Below, piece by piece: positions 18,641 through 27,026 of a stretch of 64,000 nt of DNA; the first letter of the stretch is position 1, and each line of letters opens with the position of its first letter. Source of the stretch: Rhodopirellula halodulae (GTDB taxonomy: Bacteria; Planctomycetota; Planctomycetia; Pirellulales; Pirellulaceae); the NCBI RefSeq assembly GCF_020966775.1, contig NZ_JAJKFV010000011.1, positions 361,023 to 425,022 of the forward strand, written 5' to 3'. The notes under the pieces were generated by a model. It was not told the origin of the DNA and searched no databases. It saw only the letters and a program-made list of their open reading frames with translations. The position numbers and the translations under genes were made by a program.

Positions 18641-19732
18641 ATGGTTCGAATTTGGTTGGGATGCGTTGGTTTGATCTTGCTCGTTGGATGCAGCAAATCA
18701 AATTCCACTTCGGTGAGCACGGCTGAAGGTGGCGGCGATACCGCGGCGGAAGTGGTGGATGCCGACGGTTTCCCCAAACAATGCGGCAACTACACCGTGC
18801 TGGGAATCCTGACGGACAACCAAGACAATTCGAAAGCCAAAGAGAACGCCGAAACCACCTTGCTTCGACATCCCGACGTCGCGTGCATGGTCGGACTCTG
18901 GAGCCAGAACACGCCGATGATTTTGGCCGCTTTGCGAAGCAGCGACGCTCTGGGCAAGGTTCAGGTTGTTGGATTTGACGAACACCCCGACACTTTGGCG
19001 GGCATTCGAGAACAATCCGTTTATGGAACGGTGGTCCAACAACCTTACGCGTTTGGTTTCCGAAGTGTGCAATGGCTGACGACGCTCGCCACCGGAGGCC
19101 AGGTCGAAGTTCCCGACAGCGGAATGATCATCATCCCTCACCGATCCATCACCGCCGACAACGTCAGTGAATTCGCGGCCGACGTCGAGAAGATGAAATC
19201 GGGCGAAGGTCCGATCTTGTCGGGTGACGAAACGATCGACGGCAAAGGCATTCGCGTTGCTTACATCACGAACTCACTCGATCCGTTTTGGACTCTCGCC
19301 GATGCGGGCTGCAAACGAGCCGCCGAAACCTTTGGCTGCGAGGTCGACGTGCAAATGCCGTCCACTGGGACCATCGAAGAACAAAAACGATTCCTGGAAT
19401 CCAACGTGGCCGCCAAAGTTGATGGAATTGCAATCAGCCCGATCGACCCCGAAAACCAAGTCGCCATGATCAACGAAGCTTGCCAGGCCACCACGGTGAT
19501 CTGCCAAGACAGCGACGCCCCAGCATCCCGACGGGAATTTTATTTGGGCACCAGCAATTACCTCGCCGGACGCGCCGCGGGGAAACTGATCCAAGAAGCA
19601 ATTCCCGAGGGAGGCGAGGTGATGTTGTTCGTTGGAAAAATGGAAGTGCTCAACGCCCAAGAGCGAAGCCAAGGGATCATGGACGAACTGGCGGGCAAAC
19701 CCATTCCAGCCATTCTTCAAAACGCGAATTGA
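18641..19732 (+). CDS. Circularly permuted LacI/RbsB-type sugar-binding lipoprotein
   Basis: 363 residues. A lipoprotein signal with lipobox LLVGC (C17) is followed by a type I periplasmic-binding domain in reversed order. Residues about 39-195 match the normal C-terminal part: YTVLGILTDNQDN, HPDVACMVGLW, VVGFDEHPDTL, VVQQPYAFG, then the usual chain end ITADNVSEF. Residues about 203-357 match the normal N-terminal part: IRVAYITNSLDPFW, DGIAISPIDPENQ, VICQDSDAP, FVGKMEVLNAQERSQGI. The new termini fall in what is normally a loop between a helix and a strand of lobe 2. The chain stops soon after that point. No ABC permease or ATPase gene is adjacent. Likely binds a sugar or related ligand if folded. 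An upstream TTG (18632) is a weaker start. Confidence 0.85.
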   Translation: MVRIWLGCVGLILLVGCSKSNSTSVSTAEGGGDTAAEVVDADGFPKQCGNYTVLGILTDNQDNSKAKENAETTLLRHPDVACMVGLWSQNTPMILAALRSSDALGKVQVVGFDEHPDTLAGIREQSVYGTVVQQPYAFGFRSVQWLTTLATGGQVEVPDSGMIIIPHRSITADNVSEFAADVEKMKSGEGPILSGDETIDGKGIRVAYITNSLDPFWTLADAGCKRAAETFGCEVDVQMPSTGTIEEQKRFLESNVAAKVDGIAISPIDPENQVAMINEACQATTVICQDSDAPASRREFYLGTSNYLAGRAAGKLIQEAIPEGGEVMLFVGKMEVLNAQERSQGIMDELAGKPIPAILQNAN

Positions 19733-19939
19733 CGCGTCGTTGTTTTGCCAAGGCGGGTACGACCGTTCGTCGGATCGATACAACCGTTGCGATCGGATCG
19801 GTCGCCGTGCAAGGGCCACTGTTTTGTTCAGCTCGGCCGGAGCCACACCACCCGAACGTTCGAAACGTGACGTAGGTTTGCTTAGCGAGCCAAAGTGTGT
19901 GGCTCATTGCGCCCAGCCAATCTCTTGAAGAGTTTGACC

Positions 19940-20137
19940 ATGAACGCCATTCCTCCCGCGGTCCAGCAAGTCTTGCAGGCACGCCAGGACGCGACTCAGA
20001 CGCAAATCGATGTCGCTTTGCTCGGACAGAATCTGGACGTGCAGAAGCAAACCGGCGATGCGATCGTCCAAATGATCAGCGAAGTCGTCGACGTTCAAAA
20101 GCAATTGGCCAGCGGCCACATTGACGTCCGAGTCTGA
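19940..20137 (+). CDS. YjfB-like small protein (putative motility family)
   Basis: 65 residues, helical, matching the short YjfB family pattern in which an Ala/Gln-rich N-terminus precedes a motif of the type LGQNLDVQKQTGDAIVQMI. The family is annotated as putative motility protein, but its function is not established. The ATG at 19940 follows a GAAGAG-like stretch about 10 bases upstream; the frame is open 15 codons further upstream without conserved residues. It lies about 200 bases after the permuted binding-protein gene on the same strand. Confidence 0.6.
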   Translation: MNAIPPAVQQVLQARQDATQTQIDVALLGQNLDVQKQTGDAIVQMISEVVDVQKQLASGHIDVRV

Positions 20138-20217
20138 GGACGCGACATCGCGTTGAGCAAGAGGCTCCGCGATTCAGCAAGTCCCTTATCCAGCGGGACA
20201 TTTCTTCAACCGCGAGC

Positions 20218-20976
20218 TCAGCGGCCTTCGCGAAGGCGATAGCCCAGGAAGTTATCGAGTTCCGCTTCTGCTTCGATCGCCTGAACCGTTCGCTCGATGT
20301 CATATTCGACTCGGCGGAACATCACTACATCCGGTTCAACAACGACGTAGCAACTTCGTGGATCACCGTCGCGCGGCTGCCCGACGCTGCCGACATTGAT
20401 CATCAACTTCGCATTGGGGTCCGCCAACGAATAACCCGTTCCGGTATCGGCGGGCCGCACAAATCGCTGCTCCATCGTGAACACTCCCGGCACGTGCGTG
20501 TGCCCTTGGAAGCAAACTCGCGGCACGAGCGAAAACAGCTTCTCCATCTTCTTTGAGTTCTGGGCGTCTTCCGGAAAGACATATTCGTTCGTGGGCCCAC
20601 GAGGTGAACCGTGCACGAACAACCAGTGATCCTCACGAACCGTTCGCGGCAACCCACACAGATACTCAACGCGTCGGCGACTGGCACCGGGGTCGTCACC
20701 GGGCTCTTCCAATTTGCTGCGGGTCCAAAAAATGGCCTGCTCGGCGGCCACATTGAATCCTTCCGGGTCAAATAGCGAACTGCTGTCGTGGTTGCCCAGC
20801 ACGCAAAAATCAAACCCCATGACCGTGTCGAGACAAGCACATGGTTCCGGGCCGTAACCCACCACATCGCCCAAACACACGATGCGGTCAACTTTTTGCG
20901 TTTCGATATCGGCGAGGACGGCTTCCAGTGCGGACAGGTTGCCGTGAATGTCACTCAGAATGGCGGTACGTGTCAC
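20218..20976 (-). CDS. Calcineurin-like metallophosphoesterase (copy 2 of tandem pair)
   Basis: 252 residues with the complete metallophosphoesterase motif set: SDIHGN, GDVVGYGP, GNHD, a VHGSP segment and GHTHVPG. It is a soluble YfcE/MJ0936-like enzyme and would bind two divalent metals; the substrate is unknown. The start is GTG. It begins 4 bases after the stop of a paralogue of identical length on the same strand, with a GAGGG ribosome-binding site inside the end of that gene. The two are a tandem duplication and probably co-translated. Confidence 0.9.
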   Translation of the reverse strand: MTRTAILSDIHGNLSALEAVLADIETQKVDRIVCLGDVVGYGPEPCACLDTVMGFDFCVLGNHDSSSLFDPEGFNVAAEQAIFWTRSKLEEPGDDPGASRRRVEYLCGLPRTVREDHWLFVHGSPRGPTNEYVFPEDAQNSKKMEKLFSLVPRVCFQGHTHVPGVFTMEQRFVRPADTGTGYSLADPNAKLMINVGSVGQPRDGDPRSCYVVVEPDVVMFRRVEYDIERTVQAIEAEAELDNFLGYRLREGR

Positions 20977-20980
20977 CCGA

Positions 20981-21739
20981 TCAATGCCCTCGTTTCAAAC
21001 GATCGCCCAAGGCATCGTCCAGATCGGGTTGTGCGTAGATTTTCTTGGCCGTTTGCTCGATGTCGTATTCCACTCGGCGATAGGTGACCGTCTTCTCGTC
21101 GGTATCGAGCACCACGTAGCATGAACGATTGTTTTCGTCGCGAGGCTGACCAACACTGCCGACGTTGAACATCAACTTCTGGTTGCCCAACCGAAAGACA
21201 TGGTCACTCTCATCCGGCGTGATGAATTCACATTCGGTCGTGAACACGCCGGGAAGGTGAGTGTGCCCCATGAAGCAATACTGTTCGACTTTGCCGAACA
21301 GAATCTCCATTTTGCGGGCATCATAGACGTATTCCGGGAACACGTATTCGTTGGTTGGATCCCGGGGGGAACCGTGTACAAACTTGTAGTCGCCGTCGTT
21401 GAAGTAGCGTGGCAACTCGCCCAAGAAATCCCAACGAGCGTTCATCTGAGCCGGGCCACCTTTGCCGCTATCCAGCTCATCGCGAGTCCAATAAATCGCT
21501 CGCAACGCCATCGGATTGAACCCGTCAGGATCAAACAAGGCGGCTTGATCGTGGTTGCCAAGGATGGTGTGCTTGCAGCGACGCATCACCAGATCCAAGC
21601 ACTCGCACGGGTTGGGGCCGTAGCCGATGATATCGCCCAGGCACACAACTTCCTGAACACCGACCGTGTCGATGTCTTCCAGAACCGCCTGCAGAGCTTC
21701 CAGGTTCCCGTGGATGTCGCTGATCAACGCTCGCTTCAC
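20981..21739 (-). CDS. Calcineurin-like metallophosphoesterase (copy 1 of tandem pair)
   Basis: 252 residues, same motif set as its downstream paralogue: SDIHGN, GDIIGYGPNPCECLD, GNHD, VHGSPRDPTNEYVFPE and GHTHLPG. GTG start with a good GAGG ribosome-binding site about 6 bases upstream. The two copies share the unusual PTNEYVFPE and NVGSVGQPRD segments but differ throughout, so the duplication is old. The substrate is unknown; protein phosphoserine/threonine or a cyclic nucleotide are both possible for this fold. Confidence 0.9.
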   Translation of the reverse strand: MKRALISDIHGNLEALQAVLEDIDTVGVQEVVCLGDIIGYGPNPCECLDLVMRRCKHTILGNHDQAALFDPDGFNPMALRAIYWTRDELDSGKGGPAQMNARWDFLGELPRYFNDGDYKFVHGSPRDPTNEYVFPEYVYDARKMEILFGKVEQYCFMGHTHLPGVFTTECEFITPDESDHVFRLGNQKLMFNVGSVGQPRDENNRSCYVVLDTDEKTVTYRRVEYDIEQTAKKIYAQPDLDDALGDRLKRGH

Positions 21740-21848
21740 AAAATTCCTCGGTCACCTCACCTGGATGCTGGCCTGAACAACGATCATTGTAGTCTGGACT
21801 AAATTTGCACGACAATCCCACGCAACCGCTTCCCTTCATTCTCTTCCA

Positions 21849-22685
21849 ATGAATTCTCGCCCCGACGAATCTTCGCCATCCCGCGAGACCTCATCGCACC
21901 ACAGCGCAGCTTTGGCCGGCGTCGGATTAGCACTCGAAGTCATCGGCCGCGAAGGCTCCGTCGCCCGAATTGAAAGCGGACGCATCACTCATGCGGAGAA
22001 CCTACCGCCCGAAACGCGCGCGACCGCTTCGTTGACGCCGGCACTGCAACGACTGCTCGATCAACACAGCCATGGAAACGGAGAAAAGGCAGGCAAGAGC
22101 AGCGACGAGTCGCCGCCCGTGGACTTCGTCGCCGTGGCGAATGGCCCGGGTTCTTTCACGGGACTGCGGATCGCCGCAGCCACAGCCAAAACGCTGGCTT
22201 ATGCCTGGGGCATCCCCGTCGTGACCATCGACTCGCTTTCCGTTTTGGCCAACGCGATCGAATCATCCGAACTGGAACCGGAAACCGCCCCCGAGTTGCT
22301 CGTTGGCTTGGATGCCTACCGCGGACAAACGTTCGCAGCTTCATTCCGGTTGACGCTGGCGAAATCGTCTCGCCCCATTTGGAAGTTGAACGGACCCATC
22401 GAACTTCTCAGCCGACCAGCCTGGCTGGACCGTCTGAAAGCGACTCCAACCAAAAGCCTGATCACCGGGGACGCTGTCAAAGAAGACCTTCCGATCGATC
22501 ACCTGAAACATTTTCCACCGACCGAGATCTACGCCGAAACATTGGCTCGAATCGCCGAACCCAAGTTCCAGGCGGGCGATGTCACGGATCCCATGTCCGT
22601 TTTGCCGGAGTACTTTCGCCCCAGCGCCGCGGAAGAGAAAGCTTCCGCGAATCAAGCGACCAACCCATCGCCCACCAAACCGTGA
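21849..22685 (+). CDS. tsaB: tRNA threonylcarbamoyladenosine biosynthesis protein TsaB
   Basis: 278 residues, with the TsaB signature NGPGSFTGLRI followed by AAATAKTLAYAWGIPVVTIDSLSVLA. TsaB is the inactive Kae1/Hsp70-fold partner of TsaD in the complex that makes t6A37 of tRNAs reading ANN codons. The extreme N-terminus is divergent and the C-terminal tail (last ~25 residues) is a charged, Ala/Ser-rich extension. Divergently transcribed from the phosphoesterase pair. Confidence 0.88.
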   Translation: MNSRPDESSPSRETSSHHSAALAGVGLALEVIGREGSVARIESGRITHAENLPPETRATASLTPALQRLLDQHSHGNGEKAGKSSDESPPVDFVAVANGPGSFTGLRIAAATAKTLAYAWGIPVVTIDSLSVLANAIESSELEPETAPELLVGLDAYRGQTFAASFRLTLAKSSRPIWKLNGPIELLSRPAWLDRLKATPTKSLITGDAVKEDLPIDHLKHFPPTEIYAETLARIAEPKFQAGDVTDPMSVLPEYFRPSAAEEKASANQATNPSPTKP

Positions 22686-22710
22686 AGCGTCACGTTGCCC
22701 GCTGGCAAGA

Positions 22711-24420
22711 TTATCGAATCGCACTCATGTAGAAGCTGAACATTCGCTCGTCGTCGAATTCGGATTTGGCGACGGGGAACGCGAAGTCAAACGCCAAAGG
22801 TGCCGGCCCCAACATCGGAATTGCGACGCGGAAACCAAAACCAGGTGCGACTCGGAAATTGTCCGCATCGATTTCGATGTCTTGCTCCACCGTGCCAAAG
22901 TCCACAAAGGCGACTCCGCGAAATGCATCGTCTGCCGTCAGCGGGAACATGTACTCGACCGTGTTCAGCCATTGGAACCGACCACCGACTTCGACGCCGT
23001 TGATGACGGGACTGGCACCACGGAAATCGAAACCACGAATCGTTGAATAACCACCGGCGAAATAGTTTTCGAAGATAGGCGTTTCATCGCCGCTGAACCC
23101 GAGTTGAGTTCCAAACGACAAGGTTTGTTTTCCCGAACCATCCGCCCGCTCTCTCAGCAAGAAGTATTTGCGATACTCCGCTTCAAAAGTCGAGTAGTCG
23201 AAATCACCGAACGTTTGTTCGAAGCTCAATTCAAAGTAGTGGCCGCGACTGGGTTGCAGCGGACTATTGCGAGTGTCATGGATCAGCGACGCCATGCCCG
23301 AATACAGAGCGTTGTCGCCGACCACATCGTTCAGTTGCTGAACTGTATTCACGCGAGGATCGCTGATCTCGACATTTTGCCCGCTGAAGCCGACTGATAC
23401 CGAAAGGTCAGGCGTCACACGATACCCAAAGCTGGCACGACCACCCAAGCGGTTCTCGTCCCAATCGTTGAAGTTTCGGTCGTAGAGAAAACCACTGAGC
23501 GACATGCTGATGGGCAAGTAACCCAACAAGTTCGGATCTGCGAACTGCAAGGTGTACCGTTGAAAGTCGCTACCGGGTGCCGCTTCCAATCGGAACGTTT
23601 GGCCGGCACCACGAAATGCGGTGCCGCTGAACATGTCGCTGAACGAACGCGGCCAACGACTGATGTCGAAGTTGCGTTCGTCAATGGTGATCTGGCCGGT
23701 GACACCGGCGTCGCTGTTGACGGCACCACCAAACATCAAACGTCCGGTGCGAGCCGGATAACCTTGGATGATCAAGTCCGCTTCACGAACCGTGGGCTGC
23801 GTGACAACTGGTGGAGCCAAATTGGGCGAAGACGGGAACGAATCCTGGAGCGGCCCGGACAACGTCCCTCCGCCTTGGTAGGTCGTGCCTCCGGAATAGG
23901 TCGGTGCCGCGTAGGGATTGGACGCACCTGGTTGTGCAGCACCGTAGCTGGGTTGTGCCGCACCGTAACCCGGTTGTGCCGCACCATAGCTAGGCTGAGC
24001 TTCACCGTAACTTTGCTGAGGAGCCCCGTAGGTGGGCTGAGTCCCATAGGCCGATTGACCGTAAGCGGATTGGCCGTAGGTACTGGCCCCAGCGGATCCT
24101 TGCAGCGATGGCGGGGCCGCGTAGGACGATGGCGGAGCTGGAGCCGGATAACTGGTTTGTGCGTTGGCGTCATTGACCGGTGAGATCACACCCTGCGAAA
24201 AAACCATGATTGTCGCAAGGAATGCAATCACGCCACGTCGTCTCGCGAAAGCTTCCGTTTTGGCAAACGGCGTGCTGGCGGAGATCAACGTCTGGGCCAA
24301 TGACGGATTGTCGTTGACCGAGTCGGAGGCGTCTGATTCATTCGGTGGGGTCACAGCACGCATCCATGACATGAAGCGGAACTTGAATGGTCGGTGAAAC
24401 GGGTTGGTCTTCGGGTTCAT
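22711..24420 (-). CDS. Omp85/BamA beta-barrel protein without POTRA domains
   Basis: 569 residues. The N-terminus is long and hydrophilic (~60 residues). A hydrophobic signal segment (about 63-80) with a possible ANA cleavage site at 85-87 follows. Then comes a Tyr/Gln/Gly/Ala repeat region (113-167). From about residue 215 to the end the sequence is an Omp85-family barrel, with aromatic-rich alternating strands and the conserved lid-loop motif in GGYSTIRGFDFRGASP. The chain ends FYMSAIR rather than with the usual aromatic residue. The POTRA domains are supplied by the gene just upstream, whose stop overlaps this ATG (ATGA). Together they equal one BamA plus a second signal peptide. Likely role: outer-membrane protein assembly. 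Confidence 0.87.
   Translation of the reverse strand: MNPKTNPFHRPFKFRFMSWMRAVTPPNESDASDSVNDNPSLAQTLISASTPFAKTEAFARRRGVIAFLATIMVFSQGVISPVNDANAQTSYPAPAPPSSYAAPPSLQGSAGASTYGQSAYGQSAYGTQPTYGAPQQSYGEAQPSYGAAQPGYGAAQPSYGAAQPGASNPYAAPTYSGGTTYQGGGTLSGPLQDSFPSSPNLAPPVVTQPTVREADLIIQGYPARTGRLMFGGAVNSDAGVTGQITIDERNFDISRWPRSFSDMFSGTAFRGAGQTFRLEAAPGSDFQRYTLQFADPNLLGYLPISMSLSGFLYDRNFNDWDENRLGGRASFGYRVTPDLSVSVGFSGQNVEISDPRVNTVQQLNDVVGDNALYSGMASLIHDTRNSPLQPSRGHYFELSFEQTFGDFDYSTFEAEYRKYFLLRERADGSGKQTLSFGTQLGFSGDETPIFENYFAGGYSTIRGFDFRGASPVINGVEVGGRFQWLNTVEYMFPLTADDAFRGVAFVDFGTVEQDIEIDADNFRVAPGFGFRVAIPMLGPAPLAFDFAFPVAKSEFDDERMFSFYMSAIR
23920..24084 (-). repeat. In-frame repeats encoding Q-P-S-Y-G-A-A type units
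   Basis: About eight degenerate 15- to 21-base units encode QSAYG, TQPTYG, APQQSYG, EAQPSYG, AAQPGYG, AAQPSYG and similar units, between the signal peptide and barrel of the Omp85 protein. Repeat number may vary between strains. Confidence 0.8.
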
Positions 24421-25865
24421 CGCAGCGATCCCTCCAACGGCTTCACAATGATGTCCGGGGGAGCAGCGATCGATGGGTTGGTTTCCAACAGGTTGCTACG
24501 TTCGATTCGGTTTCGCCCCGTTTCCAATTCGCGTCGATCAATGAGGTCGCCTTCTCGCAACTCCAGCAAGTTCAGCATGGTGGTCTCTTTCATCAAATGG
24601 GGTTCGCCATCGATTTCGACGCGGATGCTGCCAACCTTCCATTGATCGCCTTCGGTGATTTCGTAGACCAGATCCACAATCCCGCTCTCATCACGCATGA
24701 TGGTCTTGGGATCGACTTCGGCGTAGATGAAGCCCAACTCGCCATAGCCATAAACGATCTCGCCGATATCTTTTCGCATTGCGGTGCCGCTGAAGACGTC
24801 TCCGGCCTTCAACTCCATTCTTCGCCGCAATGATTCTTCGGTGATGTATTCATTCCCAACGATTTGAACGTCGCCGATGCTGAAACGAGGTCCTTCGTTG
24901 ACGACATAGACCACCGTCAACCATTTGCCGGTGTCGTCGTACTCGAAACGTCGTCCCACCGTGGCGGTCAAAAAGCCAAGGTTGTGGTAGTAGGATGCCA
25001 ACACATCCACGTCGCCGTCGATCTTTTTGATGTCCGCGACGTTACCGAGATAGCTCATGAATCCGAGCATCGGACCCCGGCTTTGAATGACTTTCTTCAG
25101 CCGTGATTCGCTGACGATCGAACAACCTTCGATCTTGATGTCCGCGATGCGTTCTTTGGGGCCTTCATTGATTCGAAAGACCACCGCGTTGGCGTCGTCG
25201 GGCAAACCCACCGACGCCACGATGGATGCTTGGTTGAAACCTTCTTCGTGGTAGTAATCCATCAATCGACGCTTGCCGGTTTCGATGGAAAACTGGCTCA
25301 GCGGATCGCCATCATTGATTCCAGAACGCCCCGACAATTCGCGATCATTCATGCGATAGTTGCCGTGGTAAATCACTTGGGAAACCAGTGCTCGTTCACG
25401 CAAGTAGAACGTCACCAAGACGCCTTTTTGCGGGGCCGGGTTTGATCCGTTGGATTGCGTGTGCCGTTCTTCGATCTCGAACGTGACGTTGTCGAAGGAT
25501 CCCATGTCGTTCAATCGACCGACATCGGACAACACCGTTTCTTCGCTGTAGAACCGACCTTTGCGAGTTTGCAGCTCAGCAAGAATGGTGGTCGTGCTGA
25601 TGACTTGGTTGCCGATCACTCGAACGTCGGCCACGATCGCATCACCATCTTCACGACGCAGGGCCATGCCGTCGCGGTTGTGGATGTGGTCGCGAAATTT
25701 GGGTTTGGTTTCCGCTGCGGGAGCTTGAGCTTGTCCACCGCCCATACCGCCGCCACCGAATTGGGCATGCAGCGTCTTGGGTGAGCAGGCGATGGCCACG
25801 CAGCACACAAAACCCGCGATGAGACGGCCTTTTGCGAAGTTGCAGCAAGAGAGTCGAGACGGCAT
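24417..25865 (-). CDS. Five-POTRA periplasmic protein (detached N-terminal part of BamA)
   Basis: 482 residues. A signal peptide (hydrophobic GRLIAGFVCCVAIA, cleavage near LHA) is followed by a Gly/Met-rich linker and five successive POTRA-like repeats. Their starts are near VADVRVIGN, ALVSQVIYHGN, RIADIKIEG, SIGDVQIVGNEYI and KVGSIRVEIDG. The chain stops where the barrel would begin. The barrel is encoded by the next gene, coupled through ATGA. The ATG at 25865 was chosen because the longer frame would bury the signal peptide behind 35 residues. Predicted to work with the barrel protein as a two-subunit BamA. Confidence 0.87.
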   Translation of the reverse strand: MPSRLSCCNFAKGRLIAGFVCCVAIACSPKTLHAQFGGGGMGGGQAQAPAAETKPKFRDHIHNRDGMALRREDGDAIVADVRVIGNQVISTTTILAELQTRKGRFYSEETVLSDVGRLNDMGSFDNVTFEIEERHTQSNGSNPAPQKGVLVTFYLRERALVSQVIYHGNYRMNDRELSGRSGINDGDPLSQFSIETGKRRLMDYYHEEGFNQASIVASVGLPDDANAVVFRINEGPKERIADIKIEGCSIVSESRLKKVIQSRGPMLGFMSYLGNVADIKKIDGDVDVLASYYHNLGFLTATVGRRFEYDDTGKWLTVVYVVNEGPRFSIGDVQIVGNEYITEESLRRRMELKAGDVFSGTAMRKDIGEIVYGYGELGFIYAEVDPKTIMRDESGIVDLVYEITEGDQWKVGSIRVEIDGEPHLMKETTMLNLLELREGDLIDRRELETGRNRIERSNLLETNPSIAAPPDIIVKPLEGSLR

Positions 25866-25992
25866 GAGCAGCCAGTTCCGTGGCACGAGAAACGAGTATC
25901 TCCCCGTCTCTACCAATGGTTCCTGGCGTGCCACAAGGCGAATACGCCCACTCGCATGAACTTCAATCAAGTTTGCAGGAAGAAATTTCGTC

Positions 25993-26040
25993 GTGAAACT
26001 GATTCGTGAATTTCACGACACAGCGGTGTGAAACTCATTC
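25993..26040. promoter_or_regulatory. GTGAAA-type palindrome flanked by direct repeats, upstream of split bamA
   Basis: A 15-base palindrome TCGTGAATTTCACGA (26004-26018) lies between two copies of GTGAAACTSATTC (25993-26005 and 26028-26040, one difference). It is about 130-175 bases upstream of the POTRA gene start and just beyond the 3' end of the neighbouring gene. It looks like an operator array for a dimeric regulator; the regulator is unknown. Confidence 0.45.
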
Positions 26041-26067
26041 CGACAACGTCGCACCCTCAGTCCCGTT

Positions 26068-26919
26068 TCACGCCGCTCCGTGCTTCACCAGCTTGTCCTT
26101 GAAAGACTGGAAAAAGCTTCGGTCCTTCGCGTACTGATCCGGATCCATTTGATTCTTGAAATAGTCCAGATAGTCGATCCAGCCCTGAGCCTCATCGACG
26201 TACGAGTACCCTGGATCGGTCATCGGATTGACCCAATCAGGATCGCCGGGTTCACGTTGTCCCACGATCTGGCCGTCACCATTGGTGATGAAATTCGCCG
26301 TCAGCACCGGCAGCTTCATTCGCAATTCATAGATCGCCCGCTCACCCCACGACATGCCCTCCGTGGCCTCGTCCCAAGCCGCCGTGACCTCCGGTGATGT
26401 CGTGCTGTCCGGGAACCGGATCGAGTTGGCAATTCCGGACTGAGTGATGCCATCGCGATTCAAGTCAACTTGAGCCGCCGGCGGCACCAGCAGGTTCAAT
26501 GCGCCCTCTTCACTCAACGAGTTCACTTGAATCGGGTCGACCAATCCATGAATTGCCTGCACGGTCTCGAGCGATTCCTGATCGAGACCGCCGAGGAACT
26601 TCTTTGGCGCCGCGTACCCACCTTGTTCATAGGCGTCCGACAGGACACCGGCGAACGAAACGCCCAATGCATCCGCGTCCTCAGTTGCCTGGTAGCGTCC
26701 CAAACGCTCCACGCGATACCAATCCGTCCACGACTGCTCGATCTGGGATTCGAGTGGCACGTCGGAGGACAACGGTTCAGCGTTCGCGTAACCATCTCGT
26801 CCGAATTGATTCAGAACCTCGCTGAACACGCTCTGAACGTTTTGGTTTTGAACCCGCCGATGGTCATCCAACGTCACCGGTCCGGTTTGTCGATGGTCGA
26901 TTCGCACTTGAGATTCCAA
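26068..26919 (-). CDS. Protein of unknown function with an EF-hand-like loop
   Basis: 283 residues, acidic, no signal peptide or membrane span. I do not recognise the family. The central region contains VDLNRDGI, a DxNxDG calcium-loop-like motif, and the second half is rich in Trp/Tyr (GMSWGERAIYELRMKLP, GWIDYLDYFKNQMDPDQYAKD). Codon use looks like that of neighbouring genes and the frame is long and uninterrupted, so it is probably a real gene. It sits between the PEP-hydrolase-family gene and the split bamA pair on the same strand. Confidence 0.65.
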   Translation of the reverse strand: MESQVRIDHRQTGPVTLDDHRRVQNQNVQSVFSEVLNQFGRDGYANAEPLSSDVPLESQIEQSWTDWYRVERLGRYQATEDADALGVSFAGVLSDAYEQGGYAAPKKFLGGLDQESLETVQAIHGLVDPIQVNSLSEEGALNLLVPPAAQVDLNRDGITQSGIANSIRFPDSTTSPEVTAAWDEATEGMSWGERAIYELRMKLPVLTANFITNGDGQIVGQREPGDPDWVNPMTDPGYSYVDEAQGWIDYLDYFKNQMDPDQYAKDRSFFQSFKDKLVKHGAA

Positions 26920-27026
26920 CTGTCGCGTGAGAAGTGCCCTGCACGTCTATCGACCGAGAATCGGGTTCCGTTTGACGGGATCAATCCAAAGCGACGAATT
27001 TTCGCGTCGTCAAATTGCCCACTTTG

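Noticed and set aside
18641-19732. Reading the binding protein as two adjacent broken genes or a frameshifted pseudogene
   Set aside because: The frame is continuous through both halves, with a lipobox at the start and a natural linker between the halves; the order, not the frame, is abnormal.
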